A stretch of 64,000 nucleotides of DNA from contig JAJEKV010000008.1 in assembly GCA_021234155.1 (NCBI GenBank), positions 7,220,445-7,284,444 of the forward strand, written 5' to 3'. This stretch comes from Isoetes taiwanensis (taxonomy: Eukaryota; Streptophyta; Lycopodiopsida; Isoetales; Isoetaceae). Made by a program: the position numbers and the translations under genes. A model generated the notes under the pieces. That model saw only the letters and a program-made list of their open reading frames with translations. It was not told the origin of the DNA and made no database searches. This document shows, in pieces, positions 1 to 11,420 of the stretch. Every line of letters begins with the position of its first letter. Positions within the stretch are counted from its first letter, which is position 1.

Positions 1-2600
1 TTATAAATTTGGTAGAAGGTTGGGTTCAAGGTGGACTTCCAGGGTTGGGCGTTCTCGTTTCAGAATTCTCGGATCCTCAATGTAGACAATTATTTTGTTG
101 AGACATTTTTCTAGAGGAAGTTCCTTTGTGGCCTTTTAAAGTCTCCTTTTTATTAGGTCCATAGGGGGATATTCTCCTTAGTCCAGGCTCTTGCCATAGG
201 GGCTGTGTTTTTTGACGTGTTTGATTCGGACTTGGGGCGTACATTATTGGTCGCATTTTATACAAGTTGAGTCCCAGGTGAGGTATCCGTTCTAGGTTTG
301 CTTCTTTCCACGATTATATCGACTTGCTTTAGGCTATTGTTTTCTATCCATATTTCCTGGCATTAATTCATTTGAGTATGGTTACGGATTAATAATTGGC
401 ATGTTTTTCATGAGATGCTTTTTTGCATGTGTATTTTATTTTGAAACATAAAGGGGTGAATATGGTTAATGACTTGCATTCATATTCTATTGATGTTTTC
501 AATTCTCTGAGGCCCTCAATTTATAGTGTTTGGGGCTTAGTACTCTATATGTATTTTTCAGTTTTATATGGTTTTGTGCATAGTATGCCATCTGGATCAT
601 TCATGATATTGTTTTTCCTATATGGGTTGTCCTCTATTAGCCCTGTCATTAGCTGTGTTTTTGCTATGATCTTGATCTTGCCCTTTTCGATTTTGACTTG
701 GCCCTTTGCTTGCGTTCATGTATATCCATTCATATCCTTCTATCAAAGTTCGATCTCAGTTAGTTTGACTTCGATTTCCGCTCTGTTGCCCCTACCCTCA
801 ACCTTGATTTCTATTGTTTTGTTCGCTTGTCTATTTCCACATAGGCCTCTTAACCATGCACTTGATTCGACCTCATTCACGAGACACAGTGCCATTGACA
901 GACTAGGCCCACTCCATCCTCAGTTTTTTCGTAGCTCACATGGATAGCTTTACTACTAATATGTCACTTCACGTCGTCATTGTGTTTTTGGTCCATTTAT
1001 CATTACTTCCTTTGCTTTCTCATAGCAGACCATATGTATGGCACTCGCTTTATTAATAATCTGTCATTTTACCTAGCCATTATGTTTTCATTTGTCCTTT
1101 TTTACCATATGACTGACCTCCTTGCCCTCCACCCCCACCTTGGCACTTTGACCTCCATCTCTTCCTTTTCATTGGCCATAACCTCACTTTTGACTACTTC
1201 AGCCTCATTTTTGTTCGTTTTACGTTGTGATCCGAATTAACTTTCGTCTCAATTTCCTTCTTGACCTTCCTTTTGATTGGTGCTAACATGTCTACATCCT
1301 CTTCCTCAATCTCGTTCCTCGTTTGCCAAAGTATGTTTCCCATTGGGGCCTTTATTCATGGCTTTACGCATATGGTATTATTTGTCTTCTGATATCACCA
1401 CACATTTCTCCTATGCTACCCTGAACCAACCCTTAGCACTTTCGCTCTCCTCATCTTGTTCCACCCATTTCACAACCTTAAGAACCTCTTTGCTTTAGAC
1501 TTCTTGTTGATGTCAACCTCATTTTTCTTCTTGACATTGCTCTGAGCTGGATCATTCTGTTGGTGTTTGTCATGCATCTGGTAAGCTTTGAGAGGTTGCT
1601 TTTTATATTATTGGCTGTGATTGACATTTCATGTTCTTAGTTTGGTCTTTTCAATATTGTTCTTACAACCTTGGGCAGATTACACACTTTTTGCTAACCC
1701 TTTGTTCTTGTTAGCTCCTTGATCATATCATTACCCTCTGAACTCCACTCTCACCTTGGCACTCTTGATATTCATCTTCCTTTGGTATAGTTTGACGACG
1801 TCATGTGGCTCTTGATATTTTTGGTTGTCAATTTAATTAACTTTAACGTGGTTTTATGTTGTCTTGTGGCAGCTACCTCTCGCTTATTTACCCCCCAGGA
1901 GGTCCCCTGGTTCCTCCTCTATTTTCCTTTTGGTGTTTTCCTCCTGCGCCCCATCCACCCTCACGGCTTCTATGGCTATATCCCGCCGCTTTGTTGCTTG
2001 GTGCTGGCTACATTCTGTTTCATATCTCCCTGCTTCCCCCTTCGTCGTCGCGGCCTTTTTCGCCTCTCTTCATCGTCCTGGTATGTCTTCCTCGTCGATT
2101 ACTTCGGCCTCGACAGCAATATCCTTTTCCGTCGAAAATTTTTTAACCTTCCAACCTCCACTGTTTTACCTCTACCGTCCTTGGCTCGTCAATCTACCTC
2201 TCGTCAGGCCCACGCCCCCGCACCTCTCTTCCCCTTCTGCCTCAGCCTGTACGCTCTCTTATGTTCGTGCACATAGTCTCTCCCTCTCGCTATGTAGTTT
2301 GCGATGTTGCTCGACATTTAGACGTTTCCCGTCGGCTGGGCTTGTAGGTAAGGAAGTTCTCTGGTAGTCGGCCGGTTTTGTGTCCTTTGCGAGTCCCTTC
2401 CCAGAATAGCATCGTTCCGAGCCCTCGTATCTCATTATTCTAGGATGGGACGAGCAGCTATATATGTGCTCGTCCTTCTTGTGGCTCGTTATCGGCGTCT
2501 TCTCACAACATCATCTCTTTCCTTGTCCATTGCTTCCCACCCTACCCGCCCTTATATGTTATTTTGAGTTCGTCTATTGTCTATATGTTTTTGTTCAGTT
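1..2600. other. Region without a recognised gene
   Basis: Several open frames lie here, the longest at 423-947 and 1803-2367 on the plus strand. Their translations are runs of Phe, Leu, Ser and Pro with no motif I recognise. The region is strongly pyrimidine-rich on the plus strand, most of all at 1,800-2,550, which keeps chance frames open. At 1,800-2,370 three overlapping plus-strand frames are open together, which points to composition and not to coding. I see no splice-bounded conserved exon and no transposon domain. Confidence 0.5.
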
Positions 2601-2604
2601 TTGA

Positions 2605-3136
2605 CCACCCGTTGGGTGATGCTTAAATTATTTTCCACCCCAAGGGTGATGCTATCTATATTTTTCCCACCCGTTGGGTGATGCTTGATGATCTCCACCT
2701 GTTGGTGATGCTATTTTTTCTTTTTCCACCTCTCGGTGCTGTTTTCTATTTCTATATATGTTTGTTTACAGTTCCTAACGTCTAACGGGTGACTTTTCAT
2801 CTATTTTTTAGTTCATGCACTCTTTGTTGTTCTCCACCTTAGGTGTTGCTATAATAATATTTTCTTTAATATTGTTTTTCTTGTTTCGGCATTATGCCGC
2901 ATTATTCTCCACCTGTAGGTGATGCTGTTTATTTCCACCTCGAGGGTGACACATATTTCTTTTCACATAATTGTTATCCACCTGTGGGTGACGCTTTTCT
3001 CCACCGTATGGGTGATGCTATCTCCACCTGCGGGTGATGCTGTTTATTTCCACCTCGAGGGTGACGCATATTTCTTTTTACATAATTGTTCTCCACCCGT
3101 TGGGTGATGCTGTTCTCCACCCTATTGGGTGATGCT
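2605..3136. repeat. Array of about 14 short CCACC..GGTG hairpin units
   Basis: The core unit is CCACC, 3-6 variable bases, then GGTGATGCT or a close variant. CCACC and GGTG(G) are inverted repeats, so each unit can form a tiny stem-loop. Units start near 2605, 2635, 2667, 2695, 2726, 2835, 2910, 2934, 2978, 3001, 3025, 3050, 3093 and 3117. Spacing is irregular (about 20-110 bp), and the fillers are T-rich. A larger duplication copies about 57 bp (2920-2975 and 3034-3090) that holds two hairpins. The loop bases vary while the paired arms are kept. No known family is recognised. Confidence 0.75.
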
Positions 3137-3309
3137 CTCTTTTTCTGCTACATGTTTGATTTTCTCTAACCATTCACGGGTGTTTTTTAGAGTTCTTTGT
3201 GTTGTTTGCAGGTTTTACGCCATCTTCCGAGGTCTTGCTTTTTTCGACTTCGCCATCGACCCATCTCCTTCGGTTCTCCAGGCAACACATTCAAGGTTGC
3301 TGGCGACCA

Positions 3310-3371
3310 TTTCTCATTAGGATTTTCCTCAAAAACCCGAAAGGGCGGGGTTTTTTTATCCCAATGAGAAG
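3310..3371. repeat. Imperfect fold-back of about 60 bp
   Basis: The outer arms TCTCATTAGGA and TCCCAATGAGA pair with one mismatch. The inner arms pair A5CCC with GGGGT7. The result is a long interrupted hairpin with a T-run on the 3' side of the inner stem. It resembles a terminator-like or MITE-like fold-back. I infer no function. Confidence 0.45.
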
Positions 3372-3571
3372 TTGTCGCCATTACCCTTCTATATTGCCTG
3401 TGCACATTTCTTTTGTTTCCGGGGTAGCCCGATATTGTTCCTATGGTCGGCTACCCCTCTCTATTCTTCAAACATTGTATACTGTTGCTGTGATGAATGA
3501 CAAGCCTATCTATCACATGAATATAACTAAGAATGTAAATCTTATTGACCCAGGCAGATCCTACTGACCTC

Positions 3572-4989
3572 TGTGATGGTATCGCATGGACAGTGTGCAG
3601 GGCTTGCAGTCTTAAATGATTAAATGTCTACATAGATTTTCGGCTTCTCACTTTATATGTACACTAAGAGCTAGATGTAGAGCTAATATATAGATAATCA
3701 TGTGATAAAGAAAGGATTATAAGACTGTTGGACATTAAAACACAATGATATAGGCTTATGTATATGCTGATGGTGTTGCATGACCATGAGCAAGGCCATG
3801 GTAGTCAACATGATAAGTCTTAGAAATCTTTGCATTACTGGAAACATAATATTAAGCTGGGCTAGACTGACAGATCAGGGAAATATTGCAGCACAACTCT
3901 GTTTTAAGCTCTAGAAACAGTAGCAAATAGTTTTTCAATGAAAAACCACTACATGACATTTTGAAAAGTATATGTTTAGAGCTGTGAAACAAGTGCAGTC
4001 AATGTTATAGTATTAAATATGGCACTGGTAAGACATAGATATTTTGCATGGATATTTTGCATGTGCAGTATGCTTAGGGTGGTATGACCTTTGTAACTAG
4101 GCTGAAGGTTTCATAAGGATGAAAATTGCTTTTGCATTCAAGGTCACTCAGATCATGCATGTTGCTACTGCTTGTTTACTGTTATGATTCAACATCTAGG
4201 GCTCTTAAGCCAGATTAGTTTGAAGTTAAATCTAACAATAAGTTCGATGCTGTAAAACTCTAGATATATTGTAGTAGTAGATGTAACACCAGAGTCCCTC
4301 ATCAGGCCATAATAAATGAGGTAGAGATCCACATGGACAGATGCTGAACATGTTGTTTGTACTCACACGAACATTGAAGGCAGTGATCTTATGAGTATTT
4401 GGTATTTGGCTTGGTATACTCCATTAGATTATATCTGGTTTTTCACTTTTTAATGGTGTTGTTTTGGATTCTGTTTGCTATTTTGATTGTTTACATAGCA
4501 GTGTGAAGGAGGATGACCCCAAAAGATCCCATGACACCTGCTACCATTACAAGGCAACCATTTCTAATGCTTGTTTTTTGTAATGTTGGTGCAGGTAACA
4601 GGATCTTTTGCTCATTGTTATGTATTCTCTAAAAAGTGGAAACTGGATAAAGCCACGGATACATATTAGGAGATTGCAAAAATATCGTGAGTGCACTTGC
4701 GGAGCTACAATGAACTACTCATTTTACACTGGTGTGATGTAAATAGGGTTAAATATTGGATATTTTGATAGTGATTGGTGGTATTTGTATAAACTATTGA
4801 TAAGGATTTGGAATATTAATAAGGAAAATTTACATTGGATCACACTTAAGCATTGGATATTGGTATGTGTAATTTCTTTTTGGTTTGGGCCTAAGGTTAG
4901 TACACCTGACTAAACTTAGGGCTGCTTATTGTATCAAGTTATTTCCTTGCAAAGGTATAACGAGATAAAAGACTGGAGGCAGATTTAAA

Positions 4990-5028
<39 letters not shown>

Positions 5029-6460
5029 TCGTTTAAGCCTAATTCTCATGTCTCTACTCATGATTTAAGCCCAGAAAATTCCCTATTTTTTCCAATATCT
5101 AAGGCTTGAAGATAATTTCGCATTCCTGCTAACCTATCTCTGCAAACAGAAGCTGTGCGGGCCAGGTTTAAGGGAGGCCAATCTCCCCTACTCACGCACC
5201 ATGCCAAATAACTCGAGGGTTATTTGGCATAACCCACTCGAAGGGGAGGTTAATCTCCTTATTTATAAGTCTCACAAGGATAGTAACTGATGCATTTTAC
5301 TTAACTCTATATATCAACTTGATACACAAACTTCATCTAAGCTGCCCCTTTAAATATAGTATAACCATGCATTATCTAGATTCTAAATCTAATATAATAG
5401 GATTAAAAGTTTCACTAGAAAACAAGATGCGCATGAGCCTATACAAGTTGCTAAATGTTCATTTCTAGACCTTCAAGAATTCCTTTATGGATGTTACCTT
5501 AAACGAGTTTTTTTTATGAGAGTGATCCTTAGCCTCCACACTTCAATCTCTTTTGAAGATTATCATTTCCTAATGAAACTCTCTTGAATCGATGTTTTAG
5601 TCAATGCACCTCCATAAGCAATTTCTGGTTTGAAGCTTTTAATTTTTCTGCATGCTTACTTTGGTGGACAAGTAATTATTACAGTGATGAAGATAATGCC
5701 AATCATTTAATACTTTGCAATGAACTCCATACAACCGATTGTATATTGCTTGTAAATGCTGATTAGAATTCTAAAAAATAAGATTGTTACAATATCCAAG
5801 TAAGCGTTGCTGGCCTTTACAAGCAAAATGAATAAGCCACGATGCTGAGCAAAAATCAAGGCATTTCTTGGTCGTAGGATCAACAAGATATAGTTTTCCA
5901 CACATTTAAATATCAATGTATATATTGCTTCTGAATTACGAAGATCATCCTCATTGACTTCCTCCTTCTGATTGAACCTATTCTTGTATAGCAAGCAATT
6001 CTTAGGCATCTAGATTTGAAATTATTCAACCTTGCTCTAAAAAACAAGAAAACAATCAGCAAAAATAAGAAATCTTTTCCACTTGCATGAAGCTTCTTAC
6101 TTCAGCCATGATTATCTAATATTCTTAATGCCGACTGGTTGATGGGACTCTGTGCCAAACTCAGAGGGAAAATAGAGATTTGCCTTGGATTTTGGCAATG
6201 AATCGCATCAAATCAAATTTGAACATCGCCCTCCAAAATTTGACACAGTTGGAAGGTTCTTTGGCCAATCACGTCTGATAGAGTGCGTGAGCTTGAAGCT
6301 AGTTTTGACGAAAATATAGACAATCTTCTTCATGATTCTGCCTAACAGCTCAACAACCCGTCATAATTAGGTTTATCAGCATTGTGGGAGTCCTTTTATC
6401 CAAGCCTGCAGGGTTCAGAAATAGGATTGGAATCAAATTTGGGGATGGCTTGGAGGGCCC
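3572..6460. other. No recognised gene; poly-T tract and a 12-bp-stem hairpin
   Basis: No frame of note lies between about 3570 and 5580, and the frames at 5584-6009 show no domain. A run of about 31 T occupies 4992-5022 and could be the tail of a minus-strand retroposon, but no retroposon body is recognised next to it. At 5201-5230 a perfect inverted repeat has 12-bp arms (ATGCCAAATAAC / GTTATTTGGCAT) and a 6-base loop. Around it, partly repeated AATCTCC and AGGGGAG motifs extend the fold-back. Confidence 0.5.
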
Positions 6461-6464
6461 TTAG

Positions 6465-7320
6465 ATAAGATAAGATAAGATAGAAATTTTAGCGTCCCCG
6501 AAAACCCAATCGGGTTATGGGACCCAATACAAAAGATGGGGCATAAGCCTGATGACAGTAGCAAAAGAAACAAAGAATATCAACATAGCAAAAATGCAAC
6601 AAAAGTACTTATAAGTAGCTAAGCACATGAACACGAGCTAAGTGTACCCAAACCATGGGTTCTAAGGCCACTGGTCTCCGATGATTGATGTACCTCCCCG
6701 ATACACTGCCCACTTTTGCTGCAACCTAGCCTCTCGCACTTTACACAATTCCTGTCGTCGCCTGGTCAGCTGGAGCGGAGAGAGATCCTCTTGAACCGAG
6801 AAGTAGGTGTCTTTTAGATGACTTCCGTGCTGAAGGACATACAGCCTGTCCTGTGGGCTATTGAACTGCATGACAATATGGCGGGGTCGGTCTGGTCTCT
6901 GAGCCCCAACCCTGCGTGCTGTAACAATGGCGGGCCTCTGAATATGCATAGCATCTGTGAAGAAGTTAGCTGCCTGTTCTACATCCAAGGCGGGATTTGC
7001 CTCTGGCACACCCACGATGCGCAAATTCAAGCTTCTGTCCACCGCTGTCTGAGCAAATTATGTTGCCTGCGTGCTCCCATGATCCTTATCCGGCATGGCA
7101 TTATGATCCTGTGCTTGCGTGCCACCTTGATCCTTATCTGTCATCTCCACATCGGTATCCCTATGAGCCTCTGTTTGCACCCCCTCGTCAGCAGTGCATG
7201 TGCTCTCGAGGGTCTGGGTTTCAGCATCACTATAGAATTTTGGGCAAGAGGAGGGAAGTGATTGCGAGGTACCTGCTTCCAAGATGGCAGAGTAAAGCAA
7301 ATTTAGCATCTGGAGCAAAT
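6465..7320 (-). pseudogene. L1-type LINE ORF1 fragment, RNA-binding domain, with TTATC-repeat tail
   Basis: Read on the minus strand from about 7318, an acidic, Thr/Gln-rich segment is followed by LNLRIVGVPE, the typical opening of the RRM-like domain of L1 ORF1 proteins. Later come RRVGAQRPDRPRHIVMQF, LKDTYFSVQEDLS and a basic C-terminus ending at 6662. An in-frame TAA at 7058-7060 separates the acidic part from the domain, so this copy is broken. About 180 bp past the stop, the minus strand ends in repeated TTATC (6466-6484), as LINE tails often do. No ORF2 follows. This could be an ORF1-only derivative or an internally deleted LINE. The family call is firm and the element boundaries are not. 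Confidence 0.7.
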
Positions 7321-7411
7321 TTAGGTGATCTCACCAAACTTCTAATGTAATGGATGCAATTGTTCTATGTGTGTTCACGGGTAAATGTGATAACATATAC
7401 TGATATGGGCC

Positions 7412-7416
7412 ATAGG
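7412..7416. repeat. Target-site duplication ATAGG, left copy
   Basis: ATAGG directly precedes the left LTR and recurs directly after the right LTR at 18789-18793. A 5-bp duplication is the size expected for Ty3/gypsy integration, so it fixes both outer ends of the element. Confidence 0.9.
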
Positions 7417-9005
7417 TCTGACGCTCCCTGAATATATACGACCCCCGGTCGTATACATACGGGGACTTTCCCCTCCCATGGCGACCATCTCGCCACGAGC
7501 AGGGCCCTCCATCTAACCCGGGCCGTCTACGTAGAGACGCTCAGGTGAAGGACACGGAGGGGTCATTCGGCCCACGCCTTCGATGGGCGCCTACGTCGCG
7601 GAAGCATGAATACAAGGGTTAGCACATAACATAAATCATATACATTTAGCCACCACGAAGGGTGGCGCATCCATCCAAACATTAACAACAAAGAATATGC
7701 ATCTAAACTAAGAAAACGCCCAAAACCCAGGTTCTACCCCGGCTCAGACTCTAGTGGGGAGCGACTGACGGCTGGGTCTCAGGAGATCAGCAGACCGAAT
7801 CTTGGCATGGCGTTGGCTGGCATAGAACATCGGCTAGGGTTGTCCACTCCATCCGCCCCTCCTGTACACACTTTGCAGATGGGTCGATTCACGCTATGGC
7901 TTCGCTATAGCCTTCCGGAGACGCAGACTCAAGGTATCACCCTTTGAGCCTACTCGTGTTCATGACACACGGGTCCGATGAGGCGGTCGGGAAGCGCCCC
8001 TTCCGGGATCACGGTGGTTCCATGGGTGAGCTAGAGAATACGCGTGCGCATCGGCACCCCCCGCGATCCGTGCACCCGACTTACTCACCCTAATTCTACT
8101 CAAAGTGCATGGTGCCCCATACGGGTCACACCACTATACCTGGGGAGTGTCGGACCCATACCCGCCCCTACGTGACCGGCCATCGGGCCTAGCCCCCACA
8201 AGAAGAGTCTCGGGAGCCTTTTATGCTCGTGCAAGACCCCACCCCTACTTCACCATGTGTCCCTTGTCCAGGTGCTAAGCCGGACCATAGCGTCTATGAC
8301 CCGGTGGGCTCTTGTGCCGTGCCTAAACTAGTAGGGTGTTAAGGAGTACTAGGAGCATTCTATACTCAAGCTCGGGAGGCCTCTACCCCCCCTTTTAATC
8401 CCTGTTTCATCGAACTACTAAACTAACTCATAGAGACATTCGACCCTCCCATATGAGCATCATTCATAATTGAAAAGTGTTCCTAATTACCAAAGAAGGG
8501 TTAATCTCAACCAAAACTAGCCAAAAAAGAATACTAGAGTATTATTCTACAATTTGCAAGTTAAACTACCACTAACTAGAGTTTCGACTGGACCCGTTGT
8601 CAAGGGGTGCTTCCATAGTGTTGTACTGGGGTAGCGGCGACAGGTAGAGGGTGACTTGGCGATTGGGGAATGTTCAAGAATCGCGTGCTTTGAGCGCTTT
8701 AGTGCTCCTCTTGGTGTCTTTGGCGAGGTCGAAATAGGGGGCAGGATGGGGGTGGCGCTGCCTTGGGTGGCTCAGTTTAGAAACCCCCATGCTGGCTGCT
8801 CAGGTCATGCCAAATGTCGCCTTCCCACCATTAGGTGACTTAATAGCAAGTATTTAGATAATTATCCTTTATAATTAATTTAACATAGCTAATTAAATCC
8901 CTTGTGGCCAACCCCCTAGGTTATCATACCCCAGGTGGCGTATCTATACCGAGTGACGTGTCACTATATTTATACGTACACCGTATAATTACTTGGAACG
9001 TCACA
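7417..9005 (-). repeat. 3' LTR of the Ty3/gypsy element (1,589 bp)
   Basis: This is a direct repeat of 17250-18788. The ends form short inverted repeats: the intact copy begins TGTGACG and ends CGTCACA, while this copy begins TCTGACG, so its terminus is mutated. It contains no credible gene. The 8656-8838 frame lies entirely within the repeat. Many short indels separate it from the other LTR, for example an extra stretch near 7830-7890. Confidence 0.92.
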
Positions 9006-9018
9006 TTCTCCCCTCCTT
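9006..9018 (-). other. Polypurine tract of the Ty3/gypsy element
   Basis: On the minus strand this reads AAGGAGGGGAGAA immediately before the 3' LTR. This is the expected place and composition for priming plus-strand DNA synthesis. Confidence 0.88.
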
Positions 9019-9553
9019 AGAATTAATGTTGTCCTCAGCATTGGGGTTAGTTACGAATGTAGAAAGAAATATATTATGAAGGAAGGTAATTCCTTATTTT
9101 TGCAAAAGTAATACATATATTCAAAACTTTGAAGTTTGCAAAACAATTCAAGCACCGTGGTGCATTTGACATGATTATCATAATCAAAAAGTTCAAGAAC
9201 AGAAGTCCAATACTAACATCAGGGGACACACAAACAAAACATGTAGACAAAATAAAACTGAAGAGTTCGGGTCATCAGTAACCCTCTAGCATGGGCAGGT
9301 CACGCACTGCTTACTGGCCTGCACATGTCAGTATATCAGTATGTATGATGAAATTGTGGTTGAAGGGACCACCCCCTTTACAGCAATTAAAAGGAAATCC
9401 TATCTATCAGGGACCCTGTTATGTCTATGGTTTGCAGTTCATTGCAGCATAGGGAATGGGCAAGTTCCCATTGTAGCCGAAAAGAACGCGGCCTACCAAC
9501 TATATGCTCTACAACAAGTTGTGGTCAGGTCAACATTGACAGTACACCACGTC

Positions 9554-10079
9554 CTAGAGAACACAAGGTGATCTCATCAGGCTTGTACATAATCTCAAAA
9601 TCATATTCCTCCAGAAATTCCATCCATCTTCTCTGGCGGAGGTTGAGATTCGGCTGGGTGGATAAATAACGGAGACTCTGATGATCCGTATCCAACTACC
9701 AAGAAGGTAGTGTCTCCATATTCGCAAGGCACGGACAACGGCTAACAATTCCTGATCATGGGTAGGATATCGCTGCTCTGTCTCGTTCATCTTCTTTGAA
9801 TCATAAGCAATGACCCTCCCCTCCTGCATTAGGACTCCACCGGTGGCAATTTTACTGGCATCCGTCGCCACTAGCTTATCCCTTTCGGGATTGGATTGGG
9901 TAACGGAGAACCCATGTTGTTGTTAAAGCATCCTTAAGTTGCTGGAAACTGCCCTGAACTTTTGTCTTCCAGTGTTCCATCCAATCCCTCACTTTCTCAT
10001 GCTTTGTGAGATTTGTAAGAGGGGCTGCGATCTTTGCAAAATCCTTTACAAATTTTCGATAATATCCTGCTAATCCCAA
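9554..10079 (-). pseudogene. Ty3/gypsy RT connection and RNase H region, frameshifted
   Basis: The minus-strand reading 10079-9876 gives [20 protein letters not shown], the conserved linker after the RT palm. After a break, 9871-9554 gives TDASKIATGGVLMQ and then ELLAVVRALRIWRHYLLG, the RNase H core of Ty3/gypsy polyproteins, with the catalytic Asp of TDAS visible. Frame changes separate these pieces from each other and from the RT. Downstream, where integrase would start, no zinc-binding HHCC or DDE residues can be found before the PPT. Confidence 0.85.
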
Positions 10080-10148
10080 GAAACTCCGGACTTCGGAAAC
10101 ATTCCCTGGAATAGGCCATTCTCTTACGGCCTCTATCTTTGATGGGTC

Positions 10149-10820
10149 TCAGAGCAATTCCCTCTCTGCGAAAATAACATGGCCCAAATAATCGACCTTC
10201 GGAGTGGCAAACTTGCACTTAGAAAACTTGGCATAGAGCTGATGACGCCTTAGCTTTTGTAGGGCTAGCCTAAGATGTTTCTCATGCTCCTCCAGGGTCT
10301 TACTATAGATGAGAATGTCGTCAAAGAAAATAACAACAAAGTCATCCAAGTATTGTCGAAAGACATCATTCATTAGTCGCATGAAAGTTGCTGGGGCATT
10401 AGTTAATCCAAAAGGCATAACTGTAAATTCATAATGCCCATACCTAGTGCGAAAAGCGGATTTATGGATATCCTCCTCTTTAATCCTTATCTGATGGTAC
10501 CCGGAGCGTAGATCAATCTTTGAGAAATACTTAGCCCCTTGCAACTGATCCATTAGGTCATCTGCTCTAGGCAAAGCATAGCGATTCTTGATGGTATGCT
10601 TGTTGAGTTGCCGATAATCAATACACATCCTCAAAGAGCCGTCCTTTTTCTTAACGAAGAGGATAGGAGCGCCAAAAGGCGAAACACTAGGTCGGATGAA
10701 ACCTAGGTTTAGTAACTCTTGAAGTTGCTTCTTAAGTTCTGCCAACTCTGGAGGACTCATACGGTACGGGGCCTTGCTGGTAGGCTTGGTACCCGGCTCT
10801 AAAGCTATTTCACATTCCAC
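10149..10820 (-). CDS. Ty3/gypsy reverse transcriptase (Pol fragment)
   Basis: RNA-directed DNA polymerase core of the element. Visible motifs in order: a Pro/Leu-rich entry ([13 protein letters not shown]), [58 protein letters not shown], then [13 protein letters not shown] with the paired catalytic aspartates, and [17 protein letters not shown] replaces the more usual IDD/VDD context but keeps both Asp. The frame is open for 223 codons and is part of a longer Pol reading broken at both ends. It joins protease upstream (10953-11420) and the RT connection downstream. Confidence 0.93.
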   Translation of the reverse strand: MECEIALEPGTKPTSKAPYRMSPPELAELKKQLQELLNLGFIRPSVSPFGAPILFVKKKDGSLRMCIDYRQLNKHTIKNRYALPRADDLMDQLQGAKYFSKIDLRSGYHQIRIKEEDIHKSAFRTRYGHYEFTVMPFGLTNAPATFMRLMNDVFRQYLDDFVVIFFDDILIYSKTLEEHEKHLRLALQKLRRHQLYAKFSKCKFATPKVDYLGHVIFAERELL

Positions 10821-10952
10821 CCCTCTAAAAGGAGGGAGCTTCTGGATCTCATCTGGAAAAAGGTACCGAATTCTCGGAGAAGATGAGCAATCCCCTCTGG
10901 CAAGGTATCAATTACTTGCTTCTGTTTAGCATCGGACTCTATGGAAGCAAGG

Positions 10953-11420
10953 CTAATGATGCAAAGGAGCTTTTTCCCTGCGTATAGCTTTATCTAACTG
11001 CCTGATGGAGATAGACTGCATGATAGGGTTGAATGGTTCACCTCTGATAGTCACGCGGGTTCCATTAGCTGCGTTGAAGGTAACTTCTCTCTTCTCGCAG
11101 TCTATGTTGGCTTTTGCAGATGCCAAGAATTCCATACCAACAATGAGGTCATATTTGCCAATATCCATCAATTCGGCACCCAAAGCAACCGGTCGACCTG
11201 GCAACTGCATCTTAAGATTGATGCGGCGGCCATGGGTATGCCTGACCTTACCACTGGCTAGAGTAACAGGTCTTGGTCGGGACCTTAATGTTTCAAGCTG
11301 TAAGACCTGGGCCATCCTAGGAGAAGCAAAGTTATGTGTACTTCCCGTATCCATAAGAATTACGAAAGGCTTACTGTCTACTTGACCTATGGTGGAAATA
11401 ATGAGGCTGACTTTCCGCAT
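10953..11420 (-). CDS. Ty3/gypsy aspartic protease (retropepsin-like)
   Basis: Cleaves the Gag-Pol precursor. The catalytic motif MDTGSTHNF sits near residue 23, and a second conserved block, YDLIVGMEFL, near residue 92, where the retropepsin fold places its flap and C-terminal strands. The frame overlaps the 3' end of the Gag frame at 11371-11420, a usual arrangement for Gag/Pol frameshift or linked expression. The frame ends before RT without an open connection, so some decay is likely. Confidence 0.85.
   Translation of the reverse strand: MRKVSLIISTIGQVDSKPFVILMDTGSTHNFASPRMAQVLQLETLRSRPRPVTLASGKVRHTHGRRINLKMQLPGRPVALGAELMDIGKYDLIVGMEFLASAKANIDCEKREVTFNAANGTRVTIRGEPFNPIMQSISIRQLDKAIRREKAPLHH

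Noticed and set aside
1803-2367. Overlapping plus-strand genes
   Set aside because: Three frames are open together because the strand is pyrimidine-rich; no motif in any of them.
2605-3136. CRISPR-like array of short repeats
   Set aside because: Units are tiny hairpins with irregular spacing and repeated spacers; this is plant nuclear DNA with no cas genes.
11005-11385. Plus-strand 126-codon gene
   Set aside because: Antisense to the retroelement protease with its DTGS motif.
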